Assembly (NCBI GenBank): GCA_019057865.1
Contig: JAHLWP010000016.1
Location: 1 to 64,000, forward strand
Length of the DNA stretch: 64,000 nt
DNA from: Promethearchaeota archaeon
GTDB taxonomy: Archaea > Asgardarchaeota > Lokiarchaeia > Sigyniarchaeales > SOKP01
Direction: 5' to 3'
Positions within the stretch are counted from its first letter, which is position 1. Each line of letters starts with the position of its first letter. Positions 15,776 through 25,039 of this stretch are shown here, one piece after another. Position numbers and translations under genes: made by a program. The notes below the pieces were generated by a model, which saw only the letters and a list, made by a program, of their open reading frames with translations, did no database searches and was not told where the DNA came from.

Positions 15776-15959
15776 AATGTAATGATGATATTTATATTTT
15801 CTTACAAATTATTAGATTAATATATTAGTGAATATTGAATGATCAAATTCGATCATTTTCAAAGAAAAATTGAAAATAAAAAAAAATATATGGAAAAACA
15901 AGCTCTAAACAATAAAAAATAGAAAAGAATTATAAAAAAGAATAAAATTAAGTTTTTGT

Positions 15960-16352
15960 TTATCTCTTCTCAGCTTCTATAAAAGCAATAAATACATTAA
16001 TTTTTGTTTTATTATTATAATAATAGATATATTTTATATCTGAAACTACCATATTAGTTTTATTATAGAATTCAATTGTATCATTAATTCTTTCTTCTAA
16101 CTCTATATTATCATTGGCAACACGCACTTGAATACCCTGAATATCTCGTCTTCTTTTAATATAATTCTTATGTATCTTTTTTATCTCTTTGTTTGTTTTT
16201 TCTGAAATATCCTGGAAAAAGAAACGTAATTCCCTCTCAAACGAGGTTTCTATATTATCCAAAAAAGAAGTAATTAAACCCGAAATACTATAACCCTCAC
16301 TCTCTAAATGTTTTTTTATTATATTAAATAAATTTTCTTCATTTACACTCAT
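15960..16352 (-). CDS. Hypothetical protein at the end of the replication operon
   Basis: 130 aa, helical N-terminal half with KKIHKNYIKRRRDIQG as a basic stretch, and a beta-rich C-terminal half. No family recognised. It starts 3 bp after the stop of the 798-aa ATPase gene, so it is co-transcribed and probably works with it, for example as a DNA-binding accessory. That role is inferred only from position. Confidence 0.55.
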   Translation of the reverse strand: MSVNEENLFNIIKKHLESEGYSISGLITSFLDNIETSFERELRFFFQDISEKTNKEIKKIHKNYIKRRRDIQGIQVRVANDNIELEERINDTIEFYNKTNMVVSDIKYIYYYNNKTKINVFIAFIEAEKR

Positions 16353-16355
16353 CTT

Positions 16356-18752
16356 TTAAGGCTCACCATATTCAATATCCCCCCCATCCCCATCCAATTT
16401 TAAATTTAATAAATTTTCTTTTTTAAAATAAATTAAGTTATCATTCGTTTCATCCGGGATAATTACCTCATTATCCCAGAGATAATCAAAAGCCTTTTCA
16501 ATCAAATTCTCATTATATTTTCTTCCTAAGATTTGCTTTAATGCATTCTCTTCTAATCCCTTGAAGTCATTCGATTCAAAAGCCTTTTCAATTCTTTCTA
16601 TAATTCCCTTTTCTCTTTTAATTTTTTCATCATAATCCATTTTCTTTTTAATCTTATCGAGATAAACCATCTTCTCTTTAATTTCATTGAGATAAAATAT
16701 AATACCCCATATTGGTTTATCAAAAGAAGTTTCGCTCTCTTGGTCAATTACTCTTTCTGATCCTGTTTCAATTCTTCTCATTAACAATCGTGATTCCATA
16801 TTTGCTATAGTAGTTAAATGCTTTAAAGGTTCATATCTTCTCACTCCTGCCCATTTATCATACTCATTAATAAAATCCCTTCCTAACACAATTTCTTTGT
16901 CATTTTTGTTGTTAAAATATCTCTTAAAAGCACTTTTTGGATCTTCATAGAAATCGACAATTCTCCCAAAATCTTGCAATGAATAGATTTGTTCAATTTC
17001 TTCCAAATCAATTATAAATTGTAAAAACATATTATTTTCTTCAAAATCTATTACTTTACTCAATATATCTACATTTAGTTTGTGCTTATTAAATAAATAT
17101 CGCCAAAAATATAAACCCACTAAAATTAAGCTATAAATTGTTATCCTTCTCGGGTCAATATACTCATTGCCGAATTTTTTTAAGAAGTAATCAATTAGCC
17201 TTTCTTTTATATTATCTATGAAATTTGTAAATTTTTCATAAGACGCATTTTCAATTAAATTGTCTGTTTTTTTAATGAATTCAAGTGCATTCTTTAATAG
17301 ATAATATCCGAATATCTTACCCTGTTTAATTTCTTTTATATTTTCATCAAATTTTTTAAAGCCTTTATCTTTAAGTATATCGACACGTTTAAACGCCCGA
17401 AATGTTAATGCTCTTATTCTAAAAGCCATATTATCCTCTCCTTGTATGAAATCATCTTCATTGGCAGTTCCCATAAATGAAGCATATACTTCTTCACGCA
17501 AAATTTCTTGTTTATCTTTGCCACCCATTCGTATTCTTCCCTTTTTTCGTGTACTTATTGATTTTATAAAACTCATTTGAATCTCTTTTAATTCATCCAT
17601 ATCATCAATAGGTAGGGGAGTAGTATGACTTGTTGGTATCTTGCTTAATCTGGCTTGACTATTTACATCATCTGCATTTTGTAATTCAGTTCCATAGATT
17701 ATATTTCCCATTAATTCAAAAAAGGTTGTTTTCCCTGTTCCAGGAGGGGCAATCCAAAAAAGGTTTGGAAATATATCCAAATAATCTTTAAGTGCATAGA
17801 AAAAAGGTGAAATTGCTATATATCCACTTGTTATTAATCTTACTGATAATGGCAGACTGTTATTATGGATAATTTCATAAAAGGGGGTTGTTAAATCTCC
17901 ATTTGTATCTATTCCTTTCTTCTCACAAAAACTAATTATTTCTTTTTGAAAGTCATTTTCCCCATATAATTTAATATTTTTGATTCCTGGATATATTATT
18001 TTTAATTCCTTATTTTGTGTAAGAAACACTCCTATTGTAGGAAACATCGAAATCGGTTCTAAATTATATTTTTTTTCATAACCTCTCAAAATAATGCTTA
18101 TGAAATTTTTATATTCTTTCCCTGTTACATAGCTATAATTCCTTTTATTATCAATAAAATCTAACAAATCACTTTTAGATAAACATCTCTCTTCTGCCCC
18201 TATTTTTACTTCATAAAACCTTTCCTCATTTTGAGTCAAATAAAGACATGTTAAGTCAAATGGAACATCCAAAATAGGTGTGTCAAAATTCATCTCATAG
18301 AATTCATCGGTATTCTTAATTTTATATTTCTTTATTTGTCGGTATATTATCCCCCCTTTTGTGCTTAATAATTTATAAATTCCCCCTCTTGGTTTTTCTG
18401 CAACAATAATAGATAATAATGGTATTTCTTCTCCTTTCTCCTCTTCTTCTTCTTTCTCATATTTAACCACAGTTACCCTATATTGATCCCAGAGTTCATC
18501 AAAAGCTCTTTTTGGTAAAATTCCTTTTTCTGCTAAGAGATTTCTAGTATTGTTCTTACACATAATATCATTAATTCGAATTTGATGAATTAAACTAATT
18601 AAATCTGTAGTTTGAATATCATTATCAATTCTGTTGAACCACTCATATAATTCATTCCATTTGCTTGGATATGGTGTTAACTCCTCAGTTTCTTCATATA
18701 TTCGTTGTAAATATGTAGAATGTTCATACCAATTCTTTTTATTATCTGACAT
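16356..18752 (-). CDS. AAA+ helicase-like replication protein, DUF927-like
   Basis: 798 aa. An ATPase core lies near residues 330-440: Walker A APPGTGKTT (about 335-343), Walker B PLPIDDMDEL (about 378-387) and sensor-like SFMGTAN, followed by an arginine-rich MAFRIRALTFRAF. This resembles the DUF927 and plasmid or phage superfamily-3 replicative helicases of archaeal integrative elements. The N-terminal 300 residues are unrecognised and may hold a primase or origin-binding function. The C-terminus has a long helical region and a short acidic tail. It is flanked by a zinc-finger gene 3 bp upstream and a 130-aa gene 3 bp downstream. It is probably the element's replication initiator or helicase. 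Confidence 0.7.
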   Translation of the reverse strand: MSDNKKNWYEHSTYLQRIYEETEELTPYPSKWNELYEWFNRIDNDIQTTDLISLIHQIRINDIMCKNNTRNLLAEKGILPKRAFDELWDQYRVTVVKYEKEEEEEKGEEIPLLSIIVAEKPRGGIYKLLSTKGGIIYRQIKKYKIKNTDEFYEMNFDTPILDVPFDLTCLYLTQNEERFYEVKIGAEERCLSKSDLLDFIDNKRNYSYVTGKEYKNFISIILRGYEKKYNLEPISMFPTIGVFLTQNKELKIIYPGIKNIKLYGENDFQKEIISFCEKKGIDTNGDLTTPFYEIIHNNSLPLSVRLITSGYIAISPFFYALKDYLDIFPNLFWIAPPGTGKTTFFELMGNIIYGTELQNADDVNSQARLSKIPTSHTTPLPIDDMDELKEIQMSFIKSISTRKKGRIRMGGKDKQEILREEVYASFMGTANEDDFIQGEDNMAFRIRALTFRAFKRVDILKDKGFKKFDENIKEIKQGKIFGYYLLKNALEFIKKTDNLIENASYEKFTNFIDNIKERLIDYFLKKFGNEYIDPRRITIYSLILVGLYFWRYLFNKHKLNVDILSKVIDFEENNMFLQFIIDLEEIEQIYSLQDFGRIVDFYEDPKSAFKRYFNNKNDKEIVLGRDFINEYDKWAGVRRYEPLKHLTTIANMESRLLMRRIETGSERVIDQESETSFDKPIWGIIFYLNEIKEKMVYLDKIKKKMDYDEKIKREKGIIERIEKAFESNDFKGLEENALKQILGRKYNENLIEKAFDYLWDNEVIIPDETNDNLIYFKKENLLNLKLDGDGGDIEYGEP

Positions 18753-18755
18753 TTT

Positions 18756-19034
18756 TTATTTCCCTCTCATTATTTTTAATATATTTTTTTCAACTTCTTT
18801 TTTCATCTCTGAAATATTGTAGATCTGTTCTTTCTTCTTTCTCTTATTCTTGGAAACATATTTTCGAATAGCTACTTCCTTCTTTTCCTCAAAGAATAAA
18901 TCTTTACATATGCTATCACAAAAGATACCATGTTTTATTCGCATTTCACAAAACAAGCATTTTCCCTTAAGGAAATCAAATGTTCCGTTAATAATATTAA
19001 GATAATTATTTTCTCTTTTCTTCTTTTTACTCAA
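18756..19034 (-). CDS. Small zinc-finger protein of the replication operon
   Basis: 92 aa, very lysine-rich. CLFCEMRIKHGIFCDSIC is a C-x2-C-x9-C-x3-C zinc finger of the DUF2116/FCS-like type (cysteine pair, then FC-x3-C before an acidic helix). It ends 3 bp before the ATPase gene. Likely to bind DNA or the helicase. Confidence 0.6.
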   Translation of the reverse strand: MSKKKKRENNYLNIINGTFDFLKGKCLFCEMRIKHGIFCDSICKDLFFEEKKEVAIRKYVSKNKRKKKEQIYNISEMKKEVEKNILKIMRGK

Positions 19035-19043
19035 TTTTAACCT

Positions 19044-19199
19044 CTACCTCTCTTTTTTTTCTTTAAATTTACAATCTCCTTTCTTGTCAAATTCAATCCG
19101 GAAATTACAATCATTATCAATATAGTCTTCTATTTCTTCATCGTGCTTTATTTTATATTTAACCTTTTGAGGTGCTAATCTCCCATCTTTGTCGAACAT
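19044..19199 (-). CDS. 51-aa protein of the replication operon
   Basis: Starts ATG at 19199 (MFDKDGRLAPQKVKYKIK) and ends in a lysine and glutamate run. It fits exactly between neighbours, with gaps of 7 bp upstream and 9 bp downstream, which supports it despite its size. The phrase DEEIEDYIDNDCNFRIEF is well-formed protein. Function unknown. Confidence 0.5.
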   Translation of the reverse strand: MFDKDGRLAPQKVKYKIKHDEEIEDYIDNDCNFRIEFDKKGDCKFKEKKER

Positions 19200-19206
19200 C
19201 AAATTT

Positions 19207-19515
19207 TCAATCACTCTCCAGGAATTTTTCCAAAGTGTTTTTCAATTTTTTATTTTCAAAATCTTTGGTTATTTTAAATGTGATATAAAAATTCTTTATT
19301 TTCTTAAATTCTTTTTCAATACGGATATATACATTATATCCTTTGTTTATTAGACCATAGATATATACCTTAAATCCTTCAAAAACTAAATCCTCTAATT
19401 CTTTAATATCATAAACGGATACCTTAATCCATCTACCACTAAGAAGTGTTTTAGCTTTATCAAATTTAGAAAAATCTCGTGGCATTTTCTCCTTTTTAAC
19501 AGAAAAAAGGTTCAA
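19207..19515 (-). CDS. Hypothetical protein of the replication operon
   Basis: 102 aa, or 92 aa if started at the second methionine (MPRDFSKFDKAKTLL), which looks the more natural start. It is mixed alpha/beta with VYDIKELEDLVFEGFKVYIY in the middle. The shape could fit a small nucleic-acid-binding protein, but I recognise no family. It shares the operon with the AAA+ protein. Confidence 0.5.
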   Translation of the reverse strand: MNLFSVKKEKMPRDFSKFDKAKTLLSGRWIKVSVYDIKELEDLVFEGFKVYIYGLINKGYNVYIRIEKEFKKIKNFYITFKITKDFENKKLKNTLEKFLESD

Positions 19516-19595
19516 ATATTAACAAACATTAATATTCAGGGAGAAATAATCTTCATTTGAGATAAAAAATACCCTCTCTGGTGTTTTGTCTCAAA

Positions 19596-19769
19596 CTATT
19601 TCTCCTTTTTTTCTGTATTAAAACCCCTCGATTCTTTTAATTTTGAAAGATTTAATAACACAAAGTCCTGCTCCTTTTTCAAATCTTCCTCATCTTCATT
19701 TAATCGTTCCAATTTTTCAAAAAGTAAATTAAGATTAGAATAAATGATTTCTTTAATGTCTTTACTCAA
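19596..19769 (-). CDS. 57-aa coiled-coil protein, TTG start
   Basis: A TTG at 19767-19769 overlaps the end of the preceding gene (ATTGAGTAA), indicating coupled translation. The product, SKDIKEIIYSNLNLLFEKLE and onward, is one long amphipathic helix rich in leucine and glutamate. Small helical proteins like this are frequent in archaeal plasmids. Function unknown. Confidence 0.45.
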   Translation of the reverse strand: MSKDIKEIIYSNLNLLFEKLERLNEDEEDLKKEQDFVLLNLSKLKESRGFNTEKKEK

Positions 19770-20046
19770 TCAGGACACCTTTCTCTTTTAACTCTGCTTC
19801 TAAAAGTTCAGAAACTTTCTTCTTAATAGTTTTATCTTCTTTTGTAGCCAAAATTTTGATTCCTTTTAGAAGCTTATATTCAACTTTAATTGTTTTTAAA
19901 GCCATATCTTTTTCTACCTCTGTTTTTAATTTTAAATTTATAGAAAATGAGTCTTTTATTCCTACATGAATAAAAAGGTTATTTTTAAAGTTTCTTAACC
20001 CGGATTCATTCTCATTTTTTTCCAATGGATTTAAAAAAGGTATCAA
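19762..20046 (-). CDS. Small protein with ribbon-helix-helix-like C-terminus
   Basis: Residues 48-94 (MALKTIKVEYKLLKGIKILA then TIKKKVSELLEAELKE) have the strand-helix-helix shape of CopG-type ribbon-helix-helix regulators. The frame begins at TTG 20046, but the real start may be the internal ATG at 19905. It appears to be the first gene of the replication operon, a usual place for a copy-control repressor. This role is inferred. Confidence 0.5.
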   Translation of the reverse strand: MIPFLNPLEKNENESGLRNFKNNLFIHVGIKDSFSINLKLKTEVEKDMALKTIKVEYKLLKGIKILATKEDKTIKKKVSELLEAELKEKGVLIE

Positions 20047-20404
20047 ACACCTAATTTTTCCATTTCCAATTCACTTTTTTTTCCTCCATAACCCGCTAGA
20101 GGCAGATAGGTAAGGCACCTACCTAATAAAAATAAAAATAGTTTTAGACGATACCTTTTATTCTAATTCTCTTATACCCCTTATATTATTTATATTTGAT
20201 CCTAAAAATTCCTTTTTAATTTATTAACTAGGTAATTAAAACAAGAAAAGAATAGTTTCTATTGATATTTCATATATATTATATATCTTTCTTGGTATGA
20301 AACAATGGTTTCACGAAAATATTAAAATAATATAGGATGGTTACATCAGAATTGAAATTTTTATTAATTCCTAAGACATAAAAGCTTTATTATTCAAAAG
20401 AAAT
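20047..20404. other. Intergenic region at the right edge of the accessory block
   Basis: No gene seen. TAGGTA at 20107-20112 and TACCTA at 20120-20125 form an inverted repeat near the presumed promoter of the replication operon. The chromosomal ribosomal-protein genes begin just to the right, so the element boundary should lie in this stretch; I see no clear att duplicate. Confidence 0.4.
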
Positions 20405-20611
20405 TCAAGAAAGAACTTCCAATATCTTAGTAAGAATACGAGCTTTACCGCCTGTGGATTGCAGTAAAGTTTTTCCGCATACTAAACATTCAACATCAGT
20501 AGCAGAACATCCAAAAATAATTTGCTGATTTCCACAATTTAAGCACTTCACACGTAAAAATCTAGATTTTGGCTGTGGAATAATTGCCTTTTCTTCTCTT
20601 TTATGAACCAT
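20405..20611 (-). CDS. rps27e: Ribosomal protein eS27 (S27e)
   Basis: 68 aa with the four-cysteine zinc finger [20 protein letters not shown] and CLVCGKTL and the conserved end STGGKARI. eS27 binds the small-subunit body in archaea and eukaryotes. It follows eL42 by 14 bp on the same strand, the usual archaeal order. Complete, with a start ATG preceded by GTGA. Confidence 0.95.
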   Translation of the reverse strand: MVHKREEKAIIPQPKSRFLRVKCLNCGNQQIIFGCSATDVECLVCGKTLLQSTGGKARILTKILEVLS

Positions 20612-20625
20612 TTAATTCACGCTTT

Positions 20626-20907
20626 TTATACTTCTTGTAGTTCGAGTCGTTTTACACGATAAGATTTTGCATAATGTTTTTTGCCACATTCAGAGCATTC
20701 CAAAAGGGGCGTTGTTCTTTTGTTAATCTTTACATTTTTATGAAAGATTTCTTTTGGGAAACTTCCGTATCCCGCTTTTTTGCGTTCTAATCTTCGCCTA
20801 CCCTGATTTAACATACGTTCCTTGCCTTTTTTATAGATTGTGACATTATGTTTTGTATGTATTCTACAGGTTGGGCAGTATCTATTCATTGACCGAGGGT
20901 ATTTCAA
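20626..20907 (-). CDS. rpl44e: Ribosomal protein eL42 (L44e)
   Basis: 93 aa: YCPTCRIHTKHNVTIYKKGK at the N-terminus and ECSECGKKHYAKSYRVKRLE at the C-terminus give the two zinc knuckles and the KKGKER basic segment of eL42, which lies near the E site of the large subunit. Complete and normal in length. Probably co-transcribed with eS27. Confidence 0.95.
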   Translation of the reverse strand: MKYPRSMNRYCPTCRIHTKHNVTIYKKGKERMLNQGRRRLERKKAGYGSFPKEIFHKNVKINKRTTPLLECSECGKKHYAKSYRVKRLELQEV

Positions 20908-21050
20908 TATTCACTGACCTTAATATCTAATTAACTTAGGTAGTTATTTATGAATTTTAAATTTTATTAGTTCTCTTTCTTTCTTATAAACTTCTACTAT
21001 TTAATAAAAAATGTTTTAAATCTTATTTACATAATTTTAATAAAACCATA

Positions 21051-21989
21051 TTGATAAGAATTTTGAAGTTTAAAGAGAAATTTAGTAAAGGAATAATAAG
21101 TGCTAAGCAATTTGATAGGGAAGATATTGATTATATCTTAAAAAAAGCTAAAGAAATGATTCAAATTAAAAATTCTAATATTCTTAAAGGAAAAATCTTA
21201 GCAACATTATTTTTTGAACCCTCAACCCGTACTCGTCTCAGTTTTGAATCTGCAATGTATAGATTAGGAGGTAATATAATAGGATTCCATTCTGGAGATG
21301 TTTCCTCTATCAAAAAAGGAGAAAGCATTGCCGATACAATAAGAACGGTTGAAAATTATAGTGACTGTATAGTGATGAGACACAGCCTCGAAGGAGCTGC
21401 TCGAATGGCAGCAAAATTCGCAAACGTCCCGATAATTAATGCAGGGTCAGGAAGTGGTGAACATCCTACTCAAGCATTATTAGATCTATTAACTATAATT
21501 AAAGAGGTTGGATCTTTAGATGGCTTAAATATTGGTATAATGGGTGATCTTAAGTATGGTCGTACAGTTCACTCACTTTCAATTTTACTCTCTAATTTTG
21601 AAGTAAATATCTATTTCATAAGCCCTAAGGAGCTTAGAATGAGAAATAGAGATAAAGATTTTTTAAGACAACGACAAGTAAAATATAAAGAAATTACTAA
21701 ATATCGTTTGATTCTAAGTGTGTTAGATGTTCTTTATATGACACGAATTCAAAAAGAAAGATTCATTGATTTGGAAGAATATGAAAAGGTTAAGGATATA
21801 TATGTTTTTAGAAAAGAGGATCTTGATGACACTAAAAATGGATTTAGATTATTACATCCTTTACCCCGTGTTTCCGAAATTTCACCAAAAGTAGACAGTT
21901 CTGAGAAAACAATTTACTTTAAACAAGCATTTTACGGAATCCCAATGAGAAAAGCACTTTTAGCAGAATTGATGTCAGATAAAAGCTGA
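21051..21989 (+). CDS. pyrB: Aspartate carbamoyltransferase catalytic chain
   Basis: Transfers carbamoyl to aspartate in the second step of pyrimidine synthesis. Diagnostic motifs are STRTRLSFESAM (about 54-65, carbamoyl phosphate), HPTQALLDLL (about 134-143) and LLHPLPRVSEI (about 266-276, aspartate loop). Starts possible are TTG 21051 or TTG 21063; the family usually begins close to KFKEKFSKGIIS, so 21063 may be the true one. No regulatory chain pyrI is adjacent, although archaeal pyrB is usually followed by it. It stands as a single gene, convergent with the next. Confidence 0.9.
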   Translation: MIRILKFKEKFSKGIISAKQFDREDIDYILKKAKEMIQIKNSNILKGKILATLFFEPSTRTRLSFESAMYRLGGNIIGFHSGDVSSIKKGESIADTIRTVENYSDCIVMRHSLEGAARMAAKFANVPIINAGSGSGEHPTQALLDLLTIIKEVGSLDGLNIGIMGDLKYGRTVHSLSILLSNFEVNIYFISPKELRMRNRDKDFLRQRQVKYKEITKYRLILSVLDVLYMTRIQKERFIDLEEYEKVKDIYVFRKEDLDDTKNGFRLLHPLPRVSEISPKVDSSEKTIYFKQAFYGIPMRKALLAELMSDKS

Positions 21990-22012
21990 GAAATCTCTCT
22001 ATTTATTATATT

Positions 22013-23989
22013 CTAAATTTTAATCCTTTTCTGTATAAAAATCGCTTCTAATTCAGATTTGAATAGATTAGATAAACGCTCTTTTATTGATGTCCCATTG
22101 ATATCAATATATTCATCAAATATAATTCCTCCGTTGATAACTTTTTCAAATTTTTTAAATAAATTAACTCTTTTAGCTAAAGATAACTTTGAATTGTGTC
22201 TAATAATGCATGATGAATATTTATATGGCATATCACTTCTTAGAGTTGTTCCATTATGCCACGCATTATTTAAATATGTATCATTATGAGGTTGGCTTAA
22301 AATATAATAATTGTTCTCTTCTTGATTTTTTTCTCTAATTAATTTTTTCATGAAAGTTAAGATCCTTAAAGCAAATTCTTCACTATTTCTTAATTTATCA
22401 AGCTCTATTCCACAATGATTCAAAATTGCTTCATTTAAACCAAAAAAACTTACAGATTTGATTGTATTCTGATAAAAATCATCTTCAATTTTTCCAAAAA
22501 AATCATAAATCAAACGTTTCCAACCATTTAAAGAATTTAATTTCTTTTCTATTAACGATTCTTTATGTTTAAATAAATCAAAAACACAACTCATTTTGTC
22601 AAATAGTAAATCTAGGAATAAATCATCATTTCGATTTGCCTTTACTGATATTGAGTGTAAATTAATTAAAATTTTATCTAAAATTATCTGATTTTTACTA
22701 GAATTTTTAATTTTAATTAAAGCAGAATTTAGAAAATTTGAGGAATTATAGTTGTAAAAGCAAATATTATTATTTTTTAAAATAGGTATTATATCTTCTA
22801 AAAAAATATTTTCTAAATTTGAAGTATTTAATTTTGAATAATCAAATATTATAAAAGGTTTAACATTATTATCAATTTCTTTTCCTCTTATTTTATAATT
22901 CAAAAATTCTTTATCAACTTTGAATTGATTTAAAAATAAATCAGTTGAATCCTTAAAATCATGATAGTTAAACTCAAAAGTTAAACTATGTCTCAGATCT
23001 TCAAAAGAATTGTTAAAATTGAGAATTTGGGATTTCAAAATATCAATAAAGTATAACATTTTCTCATGGGAATTCATATAAGAAAGAAAATTTTTGTTGA
23101 ATTCACCTAATACTAAATCTTGAGAGAAATAAGGCTTAAAATTATGTAAAAGATCAGTAAAACGTAGAATTAAGTTAATTAAATCTCTAGAATTGGTTAA
23201 TTTACTCGAGGAATTCAAATTTCTTTTAATAAGCACCTCTAGTACTGAGTTTGTATTTAAATATAAGCTTAAAGGTCTCAAACTCCAATAATTTAAGTGC
23301 AGTAGAGCTATTTCTCCTGTTAAATATAAATCAGCTAGATTTTTTGGTAATAAGTTCAAGAGTAAAAATTGCTCAGAAACGTCAGATCCTAATTCCTTTA
23401 TGAACTTGTCAGGATTAATATTGCTGCCTTCTGAGTTAAATAATTTAAATACTTCAAATGGAGGTGTTCCTAAACGAGTTAATTTATGTCTTACTTCTTC
23501 AAATCCATTTTCTAATAATATTGCATTAATATATTCACGCATTAAAGGAGCAGTTAGATATTCAATATTAGTCTTCGAAAGGCGCTCTTCAACTTCGTGA
23601 GCAATTTGTTTAGCTATAAAAGATTCCATTCCGCCTTCGTTTATGAGATATTCCTCAATTTTATTTATATCAAATATTTCTTTCGAATATTTAGATGTTC
23701 TAATCATTTTTACCCTATTTTTTTCCACTAAGATCTGTTCAATAGATAATACACTATCTAATATCTGCTTACCTAAAACTGTAATATAATATCCGTCTTC
23801 AGAAGATTCTATTAATTTACAGTCTTTTAAGGCATTTAAATGAAATGAGAAATTTACAGATGTATTATTACAATTAATAACTTCTTTTTGAAGTCGTGAA
23901 AATGAAATAGGTTCTTTAATTTTTTTTAGTTTCTTTAAAATATCTATTCTAATTTTTTGCCCTAAGGTTTTTAATTGTTTTTCTAACAT
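22013..23989 (-). CDS. Winged helix + ATP-cone + NrdD-like protein lacking a glycyl-radical motif
   Basis: Residues 1-80 form an ArsR-like winged helix (SFSRLQKEVINCNNTSVNFS then FHLNALKDCKLIES). Residues 95-180 are an ATP-cone (KYSKEIFDINKIEEYLI...YINAILLENGFEEVR). The rest is distantly like anaerobic ribonucleotide reductase: LYLTGEIALLHLNYWSLRP recalls the GEI-x-HDLDYW region and VSFFGLNEAIL the GLNEA motif. The C-terminal R-V-x-G-Y glycyl-radical signature is absent and the usual finger cysteines are not seen. It is therefore probably a nucleotide-sensing regulator built on a dead reductase rather than an enzyme. Confidence 0.65.
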   Translation of the reverse strand: MLEKQLKTLGQKIRIDILKKLKKIKEPISFSRLQKEVINCNNTSVNFSFHLNALKDCKLIESSEDGYYITVLGKQILDSVLSIEQILVEKNRVKMIRTSKYSKEIFDINKIEEYLINEGGMESFIAKQIAHEVEERLSKTNIEYLTAPLMREYINAILLENGFEEVRHKLTRLGTPPFEVFKLFNSEGSNINPDKFIKELGSDVSEQFLLLNLLPKNLADLYLTGEIALLHLNYWSLRPLSLYLNTNSVLEVLIKRNLNSSSKLTNSRDLINLILRFTDLLHNFKPYFSQDLVLGEFNKNFLSYMNSHEKMLYFIDILKSQILNFNNSFEDLRHSLTFEFNYHDFKDSTDLFLNQFKVDKEFLNYKIRGKEIDNNVKPFIIFDYSKLNTSNLENIFLEDIIPILKNNNICFYNYNSSNFLNSALIKIKNSSKNQIILDKILINLHSISVKANRNDDLFLDLLFDKMSCVFDLFKHKESLIEKKLNSLNGWKRLIYDFFGKIEDDFYQNTIKSVSFFGLNEAILNHCGIELDKLRNSEEFALRILTFMKKLIREKNQEENNYYILSQPHNDTYLNNAWHNGTTLRSDMPYKYSSCIIRHNSKLSLAKRVNLFKKFEKVINGGIIFDEYIDINGTSIKERLSNLFKSELEAIFIQKRIKI

Positions 23990-24226
23990 ATTTTATTTTT
24001 TGTCGGAATCAATTTTAAATATAGATATAGTTTTATACCTTTAACGCTGCTTATCTAAATAATATGTTTATCAATTATATAAAAATTCGGGAATTTTCCA
24101 TTGCTTTAATAAAAAAAGATAATATGTAGGTGATATTGAAACTTATAGTAAGAGATTTGGTGATCTTTAATTTTAAAATTTTTTTTATATTTAGAATTAG
24201 TTATTTGTTAAAAATTTTAAAAAAAG

Positions 24227-24844
24227 TTATCGTGCCGAAACAGCAATTCTCTCAATTTCATCCTTTCGTTTTACTGCTCTAGATTCTTGACTATTTTGTG
24301 CTGCTAAAATTAATTCTTGAGCTATATTTTCTTCAAACATTCTTTCATTCCCATGGGATCTAGCACCAATTGCTTGAACGAGATATTTTATAGCTAAGTC
24401 AACTCGGCGCTGGGGCGCGATATCTACTGCTGAAGCATATGATATCCCTCCTCGAGCGATTTTGGTTGTTTCCTCTCTTGGAGCAGTATTAACAACTGCG
24501 TCAACTAAAACTTGAACCGGATTTTGACCTGTTTTTAACTCTATTAATGTAAATGCATCTTTCAGGCCTTTTATTAGTTTATTCTTTTTTCCAGAAGTAT
24601 GTGAACTCTTATGTCCTTTTATTCTGCTTCCGATAAAACCAGGAGAGAGCAATCTATTGGTGAATCGTTCAATTATTGAGACTCGTGAGCTTTTCCAGAA
24701 ACGCCTATGCTCATGACGACCTGCTGAATGTGGTATTATGATGGTTTTTAGATTAATATATTTCTCAAGCGTAAAATCGTTTAACTCGATGTTTTCAAAT
24801 GACCATTTATTAAATAACTTGATCTCAGATTTGCTTTTACTCAT
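24227..24844 (-). CDS. rps7: Ribosomal protein uS7
   Basis: 205 aa, archaeal uS7 with NRLLSPGFIGSRIKGHKSSH and the conserved core ARGGISYASAVDIAPQRRVD. It binds the 3' major domain of 16S rRNA. GAGGT lies 8 nt before its ATG. It follows uS12 by 12 bp. The usual next genes, EF-2 and EF-1A, are not present here. Confidence 0.95.
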   Translation of the reverse strand: MSKSKSEIKLFNKWSFENIELNDFTLEKYINLKTIIIPHSAGRHEHRRFWKSSRVSIIERFTNRLLSPGFIGSRIKGHKSSHTSGKKNKLIKGLKDAFTLIELKTGQNPVQVLVDAVVNTAPREETTKIARGGISYASAVDIAPQRRVDLAIKYLVQAIGARSHGNERMFEENIAQELILAAQNSQESRAVKRKDEIERIAVSAR

Positions 24845-24856
24845 TATCTATTACCT

Positions 24857-25039
24857 CTATCTAAGTGGCTTTTCTTTCTTACCAGTTAAAAGTGCTTGTA
24901 GGCTCACACCATTTACTTTTACAACTCTCCACCTTACTCCAGGGAGATCACCGATAGCTCTCCCTTTAGCTCCACCAATACCTTCTAATAGAACACGATC
25001 ATGCTCATCAATAAAATTAAGCGCTCCATCTCTAGACAT
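24857..25039 (-). CDS. rps12: Ribosomal protein uS12, C-terminal part (second exon)
   Basis: The frame encodes [20 protein letters not shown] through [10 protein letters not shown], the C-terminal 57 residues of archaeal uS12. The ATG at 25039 and MSR belong to the intervening sequence, not to uS12; the conserved part begins with the Asp that follows PG in the N-terminal piece. Joining 25333-25060 to 25029-24857 gives 148 aa, the normal length, with PGDGALNF intact. The two halves are in the same frame but separated by an in-frame TAA. See the mini-intron entry. Confidence 0.9.
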   Translation of the reverse strand: MSRDGALNFIDEHDRVLLEGIGGAKGRAIGDLPGVRWRVVKVNGVSLQALLTGKKEKPLR

